From Pelotomaculum sp. UBA4789 (GTDB lineage: Bacteria; Bacillota; Desulfotomaculia; Desulfotomaculales; Pelotomaculaceae): a stretch of DNA of 8,032 nt. How positions within the stretch are numbered: position 1 is the stretch's first letter; each line of letters opens with the position of its first letter. The translations under genes and the position numbers were made by a program. A model generated the notes under the pieces. That model made no database searches and was not told the origin of the DNA. It saw nothing but the letters and a program-made list of their open reading frames with translations. Below are positions 1 to 5,444 of this stretch, piece by piece. The DNA is taken from NCBI GenBank assembly GCA_002402945.1, contig DHGV01000008.1, forward strand, positions 1 to 8,032. Reading direction: 5' to 3'.

Positions 1-445
1 GGAGCAGCACCTGGATCCCGCCAAAGACAGCGCCCATCTGCTTGTCGTGTAAATACTCGCTGTTTTGGAGCGCCAGGCCGCGTTCCAGGTCTGAAATCAG
101 CGCCGCGCCGTTTGTCCACGGCCCGAGGCAGAATGTGCCGAATAAGATCTGGGCAATGGTGGCCGTCCATTTAAATATGACCCAGTTGAACTTGAAAAAT
201 CCCCAGTTGGTGTAAAGTGACAGCAGGAGGCCTGTAATCAGTGAGCTGATTGCGGCCGGAATAATGATGTAATCATCGAGCAGTTTTATTGACGCATTGA
301 CAGCGTATATTTCATCCCCGCCCTGGATGTGTCCGTTTATGATCGACAGCAGCACCATCGAAATACCGGCGCCGACCCAGGCACAGGCGAAAAAGACATG
401 GAACCCCTTTAACCAGGACTTGCCTTTAACCCCAAGCTTCTTCAT
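1..445 (-). CDS. Integral membrane protein, N-terminal 148 residues (partial, DUF2269-like)
   Basis: The gene starts with ATG at 445-443, preceded by a clear GGAGG (451-455) five bases upstream, and runs off the left edge with no stop. The visible protein begins MKKLGVKGKSWLKGFHVFFA and has at least three hydrophobic stretches. These lie near residues 15-37 (FFACAWVGAGISMVLLSII), 51-73 (DDYIIIPAAISSLITGLLLSL) and 83-106 (WVIFKWTATIAQILFGTFCLGPW). The short basic N-terminus followed by a WVG helix, and the conserved-looking TNWGFF and LGPW segments, resemble predicted membrane proteins of the DUF2269 kind. That assignment is from memory and is tentative. No catalytic motif is visible, and function is unknown. 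A strong promoter-like sequence facing this gene lies at 546-575, and a 12-bp tandem repeat sits directly upstream of the ribosome binding site. Confidence 0.8.
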   Translation of the reverse strand, partial: MKKLGVKGKSWLKGFHVFFACAWVGAGISMVLLSIINGHIQGGDEIYAVNASIKLLDDYIIIPAAISSLITGLLLSLYTNWGFFKFNWVIFKWTATIAQILFGTFCLGPWTNGAALISDLERGLALQNSEYLHDKQMGAVFGGIQVLL

Positions 446-455
446 TTGTTCCTCC

Positions 456-479
456 ATTAATTATTCAATTAATTATTCA
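456..479. repeat. Two tandem copies of a 12-bp AT-rich unit
   Basis: The unit ATTAATTATTCA occurs twice head to tail, at 456-467 and 468-479, directly before the ribosome binding site of the minus-strand membrane protein gene. Read on the minus strand it also contains TTAATT-GAAT-AATTAA, a small dyad of a type used as an operator half-site arrangement. It could be a regulator site in the leader or simple slippage. The sequence does not decide between them. Confidence 0.7.
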
Positions 480-524
480 ATAAAAATTTTAGTAAAAGAA
501 ATCTGGTCTTTCAGCGCAAACAAA

Positions 525-565
525 AAACACGGCATATTTAACAATAGTATATGTATGCCGTGTTT
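525..565 (-). terminator. 12-bp perfect inverted repeat: terminator of the redox genes or promoter operator
   Basis: AAACACGGCATA (525-536) and TATGCCGTGTTT (554-565) are perfect inverted copies separated by 17 bases. Read on minus, the stem is followed by TTTTTTGTTT (counting its last bases), so it can act as an intrinsic terminator for transcripts from the gene ending at 658. The 17-base loop is long for a terminator, and the repeat overlaps a good minus-strand promoter. A repressor operator is therefore an equal alternative. Confidence 0.55.
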
Positions 566-575
566 CAGTTGTCAA
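546..575 (-). promoter_or_regulatory. Probable sigma-A promoter for the membrane protein gene at 445
   Basis: On the minus strand TTGACA (575-570) and TATACT (551-546) are separated by 18 bases, giving 11 of 12 matches to the sigma-A consensus. Transcription would start near 539 and run into the gene starting at 445, leaving a leader of roughly 95 bases. One arm of a perfect inverted repeat (525-565) lies between the -10 and -35, and the other lies just after the predicted start point. Confidence 0.55.
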
Positions 576-624
576 GTTTTTTAAAGTGCCTTGGGATCCC
601 AGAATGAAGCGTTCCGTTTGCAAC

Positions 625-644
625 ATCCAATCGAACGATTGGAT
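625..644. repeat. 9-bp perfect dyad after the glutaredoxin-like gene
   Basis: ATCCAATCG (625-633) and CGATTGGAT (636-644) are perfect inverted copies around a 2-base centre, 13 bases beyond the stop codon at 658. In RNA this gives a tight hairpin with a 4-base loop. No T-tract follows, so it is not a standard terminator. It may protect the 3' end of the mRNA or bind a dimeric protein. Confidence 0.6.
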
Positions 645-657
645 CTGATTATACGCC

Positions 658-864
658 TCAGGTACCGCCATGTCCGATTATCACTTTCCCGCCATCTACA
701 ATCACCGGGACTATCCGCGCGCCTTCTGATAGTTTGAGCATCTCCTGCAATTTAACGCTGTCAGCCTGGACGTCATAGTATTTCGCATTTTCCCCATAGG
801 CCGCTTTTGCCTGATCCGTATATGGACAGCCCGCTCTGCCGTAAATGATAACTTCCTCCGCCAT
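658..864 (-). CDS. Glutaredoxin-like CPYT protein, cysteine form of the UXX-star (seleno)protein type
   Basis: This is a 68-residue protein. The ATG at 864 has a near-perfect ribosome binding site, GGAGGTGAG (879-871). A longer reading from 933 adds 23 residues across that site and is rejected. The protein opens MAEEVIIYGRAGCPYTDQA. The beta-strand VIIYG followed by C13-P-Y-T16 is the glutaredoxin/thioredoxin-fold active-site turn, and a thioredoxin-fold-like VPVIV follows at about residues 53-57. The chain ends GHGGT. I recall a small glutaredoxin-like family in anaerobes, called UXX-star (seleno)proteins, whose active site is often UPYT and whose C-terminus is a similar GxGGT. Here the codon is TGT (828-826), so this is a cysteine member. 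There is one active-site cysteine, so a monothiol mechanism is inferred. It lies 158 bases downstream of a probable selenoprotein gene on the same strand and may share its transcript. The substrate is unknown. Confidence 0.82.
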   Translation of the reverse strand: MAEEVIIYGRAGCPYTDQAKAAYGENAKYYDVQADSVKLQEMLKLSEGARIVPVIVDGGKVIIGHGGT

Positions 865-987
865 GACAAGCTCACCTCCTTTATTTTTATAGACTATTTT
901 GGAATAGATAAGCGTATAAGTGCATATGCGCATTAATTGAGATAAAAAAATTTAATCATGAAAAAATAGATGAAAACGATATTAATC

Positions 988-1001
988 TCATTGATCAATG
1001 A
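988..1001. repeat. 14-bp perfect palindrome between the two redox genes
   Basis: TCATTGATCAATGA is its own reverse complement. It lies 22 bases after the stop codon at 1023 and 124 bases before the ATG at 864. It could be a regulator site controlling the downstream gene, or a weak hairpin. I see no convincing -35/-10 pair beside it. Confidence 0.5.
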
Positions 1002-1022
1002 CAGCTGGTTTGACAAGCATAT

Positions 1023-1268
1023 TTATTCAACCGGCTTTTTAGAGGCGGCGTTTTCATTAAAAAGGAAATCAATCAGTTCCCTGTTTTTCATGATTGTGGT
1101 TTCTTTGACCATTTCCCCAATGTCTACCGCTTCCCTGATTTCATCCTCGCTGGCGTTTGCCTCACGGGCTTTTACATAATGGTATTCCAGTCATACCTGG
1201 CAGTTAGCCGCTGTGCTCGCAGCGACAGCGATCAGCTGTCTGAGCTTTTTATCCAATATTTTCGGCAT
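1023..1268 (-). CDS. AhpD/carboxymuconolactone-decarboxylase-like selenoprotein, CxxU, TGA decoded as Sec
   Basis: ATG at 1268 is preceded by GAGGTG (1280-1275) with 6-base spacing. The frame is open to TAA at 1025-1023 except for one TGA at 1193-1191. With that TGA read as selenocysteine the product has 81 residues. It begins MPKILDKKLRQLIAVAAS, carries A-N-C23-Q-V-U26-L-E-Y-H30 and continues with a helical tail (EANASEDEIREAVDIGEMVK). Small AhpD-like proteins have CxxCxxxH, with two catalytic cysteines and a histidine. Here C23 and H30 are in place and the TGA falls exactly on the second cysteine. Both halves fit the family, and the reading stays in one frame, so random decay is unlikely. 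A peroxide- or disulfide-reducing role is inferred from the family. The gene follows the ArsR gene by 44 bases and is probably co-transcribed with it. The alternative is a pseudogene with a nonsense mutation. Confidence 0.85.
1150..1193 (-). promoter_or_regulatory. Candidate bacterial SECIS element at the Sec codon
   Basis: Bacterial SECIS hairpins lie directly after the UGA inside the coding region, usually with a G early in the apical loop. Here, after UGA (1193-1191), CUGG (1190-1187) can pair with CCAG (1153-1150). An inner GCC (1169-1167) pairs with GGC (1161-1159) around the loop CGUGA, whose second base is G. The loop starts 24 bases after the UGA, within the usual range. The inner helix is only 3 bp and the connecting internal loop is asymmetric, so the fold is a hypothesis. 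Confidence 0.35.
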
Positions 1269-1312
1269 GTGGAACACCTCAATTCCAGTTTAGTAACGCC
1301 GTGCTGCAAATA

Positions 1313-1720
1313 TCAAAACATCTCAGAATTAATTATTGTTTCGCTGCCAGCCACGCACTTTCCCTCAACCCTCTGGCCAAGTCTCTTTATGAATAATTCC
1401 ATGTCTTTATCAAGAAGCTGATCGTTAATACCGGATCGTATTGCTTCCATTACCAGGGCGGTGAAGCCGGCAGGTTTTACAGTTAAATAATAGTATTTCC
1501 AAATCCCTTCTCTTCTTTCAGCTACTAATCCGGTATGCCTCAAAATTGAAAGGTGCCTGGAAATGCTATATTGAGGCAGATGCAGCGCGTCCATTAGTTC
1601 ACTGACACAGGCATCGTTTCCATTCAGTAACAGTTTAATAATACGGAGCCTGGTCTGATCCGCCAGCGCCCTGAATATTTCTTCGCTTTTGTGAAGTGTT
1701 TCATATGTAATATGCTGCAT
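1313..1720 (-). CDS. ArsR/SmtB-family transcriptional repressor
   Basis: This 135-residue protein has an ArsR-type winged helix: RALADQTRLRIIKLLL (residues 17-32), helix-turn-helix VSELMDALHLPQYSISRHLSIL (39-60) and wing GLVAERREGIWKYYYL (64-79). It would bind DNA as a dimer and release it on sensing a ligand. The classical arsenic site ELCVCDL is reduced here to ACVSEL, leaving one cysteine (C38). A second cysteine, C122, sits in the tail. The ligand could be a thiophilic metal(loid) or a redox signal, but this is inference. The ATG at 1720 has no Shine-Dalgarno. A TTGACT-18-TAGTAT promoter (1757-1728) would start transcription almost at the ATG, so the mRNA may be leaderless. The start codon is inside a 27-bp palindrome, which implies autorepression. 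It is the first gene of the minus-strand redox cluster. Confidence 0.9.
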   Translation of the reverse strand: MQHITYETLHKSEEIFRALADQTRLRIIKLLLNGNDACVSELMDALHLPQYSISRHLSILRHTGLVAERREGIWKYYYLTVKPAGFTALVMEAIRSGINDQLLDKDMELFIKRLGQRVEGKCVAGSETIINSEMF

Positions 1721-1729
1721 ATTACATAT
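1703..1729. promoter_or_regulatory. Probable ArsR operator: perfect 12-3-12 palindrome over the start codon
   Basis: ATATGTAATATG (1703-1714) and CATATTACATAT (1718-1729) are perfect inverted copies around CTG. The element covers the predicted transcription start and codons 1-6 of the ArsR gene and touches its -10 hexamer. AT-rich imperfect palindromes of about this size at the promoter are typical operators for ArsR-family autorepressors, so this is the likely binding site of the encoded protein. Confidence 0.7.
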
Positions 1730-1757
1730 ACTAACATGTTTTTATCAGGTAAGTCAA
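1728..1757 (-). promoter_or_regulatory. Promoter of the ArsR redox cluster
   Basis: On minus, TTGACT (1757-1752, 5 of 6) and TAGTAT (1733-1728, 4 of 6) are spaced 18 bases apart. The predicted start of transcription is near 1721, at or beside the ATG at 1720. The -10 overlaps the end of the operator palindrome by two bases, so a bound repressor would block polymerase. Confidence 0.5.
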
Positions 1758-1769
1758 TAAAATAAAATA

Positions 1770-1778
1770 TGATATAAT
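1770..1778 (+). promoter_or_regulatory. Extended -10 promoter for the ECF sigma operon
   Basis: TGATATAAT is a perfect TATAAT hexamer with the TG extension. No good -35 is seen 16-18 bases upstream, which the extended -10 can offset. Transcription would begin near 1785, about 68 bases before the GTG at 1853. It diverges from the ArsR promoter in the same spacer. Confidence 0.45.
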
Positions 1779-1852
1779 TTATTTTAGAGGCTGTCATAAA
1801 AATGGCTTTGAACCTGTTATATGGATGAAGCAGTCAATGGAGGTCCCGGGCA

Positions 1853-2392
1853 GTGCCATTAATTACCACCAGCTTAAATAAAAACATGACCGGTTTCAAA
1901 GAGCTTTTCGAAAGTCACTATCCATCTGTTTGCCGCAGGCTCACCGCCCTCCTGGGCAGCCGCTCCGCCGCGGAGGATGTTGCCCAGGAAGCCTTTATCA
2001 AGCTGTACGAAGCCCCGCCCAGGGAATTTACCAAACCCGGCGGATGGCTGACAAAGGTGGCCACCAATATGGCCTATAACCACCTGAGCAGCGAGAAAAG
2101 CCGGCGCCGCAGGGAAGCAGCCGTTGGTGGCTCCCTGGCAGTAATGGCGCCAGATCCGGCTGAAGAATTATTGCGGGACGAAAAAGTGGCCTTCACCCGG
2201 CGGGTATTAGCGCTTCTGCCTGAGAGAGACCGGGCCTGCCTGCTGTTGAAGTTTTCCGGCATGGATTACGCCGCTATCGCCCGGATCACCGGCGTTAAGG
2301 AGTCTTCTGTCGGTACGCTGCTGGCGCGGGCCCGCGCCAGGTTTAAGTCGGAATATTTAAAGCTCGGGGGAAGTGATCATGATGTGTTATAA
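1853..2392 (+). CDS. ECF-type RNA polymerase sigma factor
   Basis: This 179-residue protein has the two-domain ECF layout. Region 2 spans about residues 15-85 (FKELFESHYPSVCRRL, AAEDVAQEAFIKLYE, GGWLTKVATNMAYNHL, the last being the -10 melting part). Region 4 spans about 118-170 (LALLPERDRACLLLKFSGM, then DYAAIARITGVKESSVGTLL, a helix-turn-helix for the -35). It directs core polymerase to its own promoter set. The start is GTG at 1853, chosen because GGAGG lies at 1839-1843 with 9-base spacing. The internal ATG at 1886 has no binding site. Its last 14 bases overlap the anti-sigma gene, the usual translational coupling that keeps both in balance. The residue pattern shows no extra C-terminal domain. 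Target promoters cannot be read from the window. Confidence 0.93.
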   Translation: MPLITTSLNKNMTGFKELFESHYPSVCRRLTALLGSRSAAEDVAQEAFIKLYEAPPREFTKPGGWLTKVATNMAYNHLSSEKSRRRREAAVGGSLAVMAPDPAEELLRDEKVAFTRRVLALLPERDRACLLLKFSGMDYAAIARITGVKESSVGTLLARARARFKSEYLKLGGSDHDVL

Positions 2393-3524
2393 TACCGGTT
2401 CCCTGCAGGCATATCTGGACGGGGAAATAACAGGAAACGAAAAGAACGGGATGGAGGAGCACCTTCTGAACTGCAAGAGCTGCAGAGAGCAACTCGAGCT
2501 GCTGCGGGAAAACCAGGTTTTTGCCAGCGGCATGCTGGCCGGATACATGAGCTCCCTGGGGCGGGGAGAAATAGATACCGGCGCGGCCTGGAACCGGTTT
2601 AAGGGTGAATATAAAATAAGACAGGAAGCTAAAAAATATAATGGCGATAATAAGAAAGGGGTTTTAACAATGCTTTCAAGATACCGTGTTGCTGCCACTG
2701 CCGCGGCGCTGGTTCTGGCGCTGGCTTTCAGCTTTAGTTTTGGGGCGGTCCGTACTGCCGCCAGTGAGCTGCTTACCATCTTCAGGGTTGAAAAAGTGCA
2801 AACTGTAAGCATCACACCAGAAGATATGGCAAGCATAGAAAACGCCATGCGTGAGGGAACCGGGGCGGTTGATGTCGATAATTTCGGGAAATTTGAATTC
2901 GACGGAAACCAGGAGACAATAAAAACAACCATGGATGAGGCGAAAGGGGCGGTTGATTTTCCGGTTAAGCTGCCTGCGGGTATAACCGGTTACAGCGGCC
3001 CGGAAATATACCTGAATGCCGGCGGGACTATGAACCTCACACTCGATACTGTCAATATCAATAAAATGATACAGTCGTTCGGCAGCGACAAACTGCTCCC
3101 TGACGATCTCAACGGCAAAACTTTTACTGTGAATATACCGGCTCAAGTTACTGCCAAGTACAAGGGTCTTGAAAATGATACGATCATAGTCGGGCAGAGC
3201 AGGAGTCCCGAACTGATCGCTCCCGGCTCTGATGTACTGGCCATCCGTGACGCCCTGCTGGCATTGCCTATCCTGCCGGACAACCTGCGCAGCCAGCTGG
3301 CATCGATCGACGACTGGCAGCATACCATCATAGTGCCGAATGTGGACGGCTCGTCGCAGGAGGTTAAAGTGAACGGCGCGGAAGGCGTGTTTATCAGCCA
3401 GCCGGATGGTTCTGATACTGAAGATATTTCCTGCCTGGTCTGGCAAAAAGACGGCGTTGTTTACGCAGTCAGCGGCAGACTGACCATGGAACAAGCCTTG
3501 GATACAGCCAGCTTAATGAAATAG
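2379..3524 (+). CDS. Transmembrane zinc-finger anti-sigma factor
   Basis: This 381-residue protein is counted from ATG 2379, which is 8 bases after GGGGG (2366-2370). The GTG at 2373 is too close to that site. The N-terminal ZAS domain shows C3, then LQAYLDGEI, then H28-x3-C32-x2-C35, the zinc ligands of cytoplasmic anti-sigma domains that hold ECF sigma factors inactive. A hydrophobic span at about 103-124 (RVAATAAALVLALAFSF) crosses the membrane. The large outer domain contains DFPVKLPAGI and ends WQKDGVVYAVSGRLTMEQAL, resembling the extracytoplasmic DUF4367-type domains seen in such proteins. The topology suggests that an envelope signal is passed inward to free the sigma factor. An internal ATG at 2670 with AAAGGGG upstream could give a shorter product starting at the span. 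This is only a possibility. The gene ends before a REP-like palindrome. Confidence 0.9.
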   Translation: MMCYNTGSLQAYLDGEITGNEKNGMEEHLLNCKSCREQLELLRENQVFASGMLAGYMSSLGRGEIDTGAAWNRFKGEYKIRQEAKKYNGDNKKGVLTMLSRYRVAATAAALVLALAFSFSFGAVRTAASELLTIFRVEKVQTVSITPEDMASIENAMREGTGAVDVDNFGKFEFDGNQETIKTTMDEAKGAVDFPVKLPAGITGYSGPEIYLNAGGTMNLTLDTVNINKMIQSFGSDKLLPDDLNGKTFTVNIPAQVTAKYKGLENDTIIVGQSRSPELIAPGSDVLAIRDALLALPILPDNLRSQLASIDDWQHTIIVPNVDGSSQEVKVNGAEGVFISQPDGSDTEDISCLVWQKDGVVYAVSGRLTMEQALDTASLMK

Positions 3525-3568
3525 ACAACAGACGAATATCTTTTGAGGCTGAAAATTACCTTAAAATC

Positions 3569-3599
3569 GGGGACATACCCTGGTCTCGGGTGTGTCCCC
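3569..3599. repeat. REP-like GGGGACA/TGTCCCC inverted repeat
   Basis: GGGGACATACCC (3569-3580) pairs with GGGTGTGTCCCC (3588-3599) around a 7-base loop, with one G-U pair. It sits 45 bases after the anti-sigma stop. No T-tract follows on either strand, so it is not a clear terminator. It shares its GGGGACA/TGTCCCC ends with the palindrome at 5445-5478, which suggests one dispersed repeat family. Confidence 0.6.
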
Positions 3600-3659
3600 A
3601 TTCCTCTGTCAGAGTACCTCCATTTAATAACCGTGTTTCTAATGAACCATTGTATCAGA

Positions 3660-3665
3660 TATAAT
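3660..3665 (+). promoter_or_regulatory. -10 element of the ABC transporter operon
   Basis: A perfect TATAAT lies 23 bases before the ATG at 3689. The -35 region is poor (TTCTAA at 17-base spacing), so this may be a weak or activated promoter. The 11-base string around it, TCAGATATAAT, recurs at the tRNA promoter (5500-5510). Confidence 0.4.
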
Positions 3666-3688
3666 CATTACAATCCGAGGGGTAGAAA

Positions 3689-4603
3689 ATGATCATCGAA
3701 ACTGATAATCTGACCAAAATGTATGGCAATAAGGTTGGGTGTTCGGAGATCTGCCTCACAGTGGGTGAAGGGCAGATCTTCGGATTTCTCGGCCCCAACG
3801 GAGCGGGGAAAAGCACCCTGGTGAAGACACTGGTGGGACTGTTATTCCCTACCTCCGGCAGTGCCCGGATCCTGGGAAAACCCCTGGGTGACCGGAGCGT
3901 GAGGAGAAAAACAGGTTTTTTACCGGAAAATTTTCGCTACCAGGACTGGCTCACCGGTGCGGAACTGCTTTCCTTTCACGGCTCCCTGCACGGCATGAAC
4001 CGGGCGGAAAAAACACGCCGCATACCGGAAGTTCTGGAACTGGTGGGACTGGGAGAGAAGGGGAGGCAGAGAGTAGGTTCCTACAGCAAGGGCATGCAGC
4101 AGCGGGTTGGTTTGGCCTGCGCCCTGCTGCCGGATCCGGAGCTGATCTTCCTGGACGAACCAACATCCGCCCTTGACCCCCTGGGGCGGCGCGAAGTGCG
4201 CGAAATAATGCTGGAACTCCGCAAGAGAGGTAAAACCATTTTCTTGAACAGCCACCTTTTAAGTGAGGTCGAGATGGTCTGTGACCGGGTGGCATTCATA
4301 AACAAAGGATGTATTGTTGCTGAAGGTTCCCTGGATAATTTGCTGGCAAACACTGTTGAGGTGGATATGCGGGTTGAAGGCATCTCACAAAAAATGCTCG
4401 GCGAGCTATCCATACTGAGCAGCTCTTTGAAAGCCGAAGGCAATTTAATCAGGCTTTGCCTCAGGGATATAGCTGATACTCCTGTCCTGGCCGAAGTAGT
4501 GGTGAATAACGGCGGTAAATTGTTCAGCCTCAATACAAGACAAAATTCCCTGGAAGACCTCTTTATTGAACTCGTCAAAGAAGGGGGGCATCAGGTATGT
4601 TGA
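3689..4603 (+). CDS. ABC transporter ATP-binding protein (ABC-2 type, CcmA-like)
   Basis: This 304-residue cytoplasmic ATPase powers the permease encoded next to it. In order it shows Walker A GPNGAGKST (35-43), a Q-loop position reading FLPENF (77-82, glutamate in place of the usual glutamine, as in many ABC-2 exporters), signature YSKGMQQR (132-139), Walker B with its D-loop LIFLDEPTSALD (152-163) and switch histidine H189 in NSHLL. The ATPase core ends near residue 220. The remaining tail, of about 80 residues, closes with SLEDLFIELV, typical of ABC-2 partners. ATG 3689 follows GAGGGG (3677-3682). The stop overlaps the permease start by 7 bases, so the two genes form one operon. Proximity to the ECF/anti-sigma pair hints at envelope-stress control, but a separate -10 lies between. 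The substrate is not predictable; a peptide, lipid or drug is possible. Confidence 0.93.
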   Translation: MIIETDNLTKMYGNKVGCSEICLTVGEGQIFGFLGPNGAGKSTLVKTLVGLLFPTSGSARILGKPLGDRSVRRKTGFLPENFRYQDWLTGAELLSFHGSLHGMNRAEKTRRIPEVLELVGLGEKGRQRVGSYSKGMQQRVGLACALLPDPELIFLDEPTSALDPLGRREVREIMLELRKRGKTIFLNSHLLSEVEMVCDRVAFINKGCIVAEGSLDNLLANTVEVDMRVEGISQKMLGELSILSSSLKAEGNLIRLCLRDIADTPVLAEVVVNNGGKLFSLNTRQNSLEDLFIELVKEGGHQVC

Positions 4604-5430
4604 CAATAGCTGCCTTAACCTTCAAAGAGGTCGTGCGCCGTCGCATACTACTCGTCACTGTGGCCCTGGCCGTTATCTTTCTGTCCTTGTATGGCACAGC
4701 GGTTCATTACGGCTACCAGGATATGACCTCCAGCCACTATGCCGGGTCCATGAACGCATTGATTGCACCGATGTTCCTGTCCATCGGGCTGTATTTCGGA
4801 AGTTTCATCGTTGCTTTTTTAGCCGTAATGGCAGCGGTGGGAGCTATATCAGGCGAGATTGAAAACGGCATTATTAACGCTATCATACCAAGCCCGGTGA
4901 GGCGCCTGGATATTGTCCTGGGTAAATTTATTGGTTACGCTTTGATGCTTTCGGTGTTCGCATCCTTGTTTTACGTGGCCGTGCTGTTGATTGTCCAGTT
5001 GAATACAGGTCTGAGCGCGCCTGTCAGGGCCGGCGCGGTAGGACTTTTTTGCCTGCAGCCGGTCATCCTCCTGGCTTTAACCATGTTTGGCACTACTTTT
5101 CTGTCCACCCTGGCCAACGGTATCGGTTCATTCATGCTTTACGCGGTGGGGGTTGTCGGGGGCATGATGGAGCAGATCGGCTACCTGGCCAAAAGCCAGG
5201 TACTTGTCGATATCGGTGTCTTTTCCAGCCTGCTTATGCCTGCCGATTCGGTGTACAGAAAAATAGTCTATGGCCTCATGTCCACTCCGGACGTGTCCTT
5301 ATCAAACATGATGCTGGGCCCTTTCGGCAGTTTCTCGGAACCAAGTGTCTGGATGCTGGTTTATACCGGTTTCTACATTGTGTTTTTCCTGGCTATGGCA
5401 TCATTAATCTTTTCCCGGAAAGACATCTGA
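4597..5430 (+). CDS. ABC-2 type transporter permease
   Basis: This 277-residue membrane protein has about six spans, near residues 17-36, 54-84, 109-134, 143-168, 171-190 and 252-271. It begins with an amphipathic stretch, TFKEVVRRRIL, as ABC-2 permeases do. The segment GAISGEIENGIINAIIPSPVRR, between spans 2 and 3, matches the conserved cytoplasmic loop of this family (E-x-x-x-G-x-x-x-x-x-x-x-P-x-x-R) that couples to the ATPase. With the preceding gene it would form an exporter of two ATPases and two permeases. The start ATG overlaps the ATPase stop, with AAGGGGGG upstream at 4581-4588. The protein ends SLIFSRKDI with TGA at 5428-5430, 14 bases before a REP-like palindrome. Substrate unknown. 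It is of the NosY/YhaP-like permease type by general pattern only. Confidence 0.9.
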   Translation: MLTIAALTFKEVVRRRILLVTVALAVIFLSLYGTAVHYGYQDMTSSHYAGSMNALIAPMFLSIGLYFGSFIVAFLAVMAAVGAISGEIENGIINAIIPSPVRRLDIVLGKFIGYALMLSVFASLFYVAVLLIVQLNTGLSAPVRAGAVGLFCLQPVILLALTMFGTTFLSTLANGIGSFMLYAVGVVGGMMEQIGYLAKSQVLVDIGVFSSLLMPADSVYRKIVYGLMSTPDVSLSNMMLGPFGSFSEPSVWMLVYTGFYIVFFLAMASLIFSRKDI

Positions 5431-5444
5431 CAGCAATATCAGTG

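Noticed and set aside
489..671. 60-residue minus-strand frame after the CPYT gene
   Set aside because: It begins inside the preceding gene without a ribosome binding site and runs through the dyad and inverted repeat. No family features were seen.
658..933. Longer start for the CPYT protein
   Set aside because: The extra 23 residues cross the strong ribosome binding site that serves the ATG at 864 and are not part of the fold.
1023..1268. Reading the selenoprotein locus as a pseudogene with a nonsense codon
   Set aside because: The only interruption is a TGA exactly on a catalytic cysteine position. The frame, ribosome binding site and family motifs are intact on both sides.
970..1421. Plus-strand frames of 69 and 80 residues
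   Set aside because: They are shadows of the minus-strand selenoprotein and ArsR genes, have no ribosome binding sites and show low-complexity Ser/Leu text.
1810..1836. ECF-type autoregulatory promoter (TGAACC, 16 bases, CAGTCA) before the sigma gene
   Set aside because: It would start transcription at about 1843, removing the GGAGG needed for the GTG at 1853.
2387..3494. Long minus-strand frames under the anti-sigma gene
   Set aside because: They lie wholly antisense to a gene with clear zinc-finger, membrane and C-terminal domain features, and have no ribosome binding sites.
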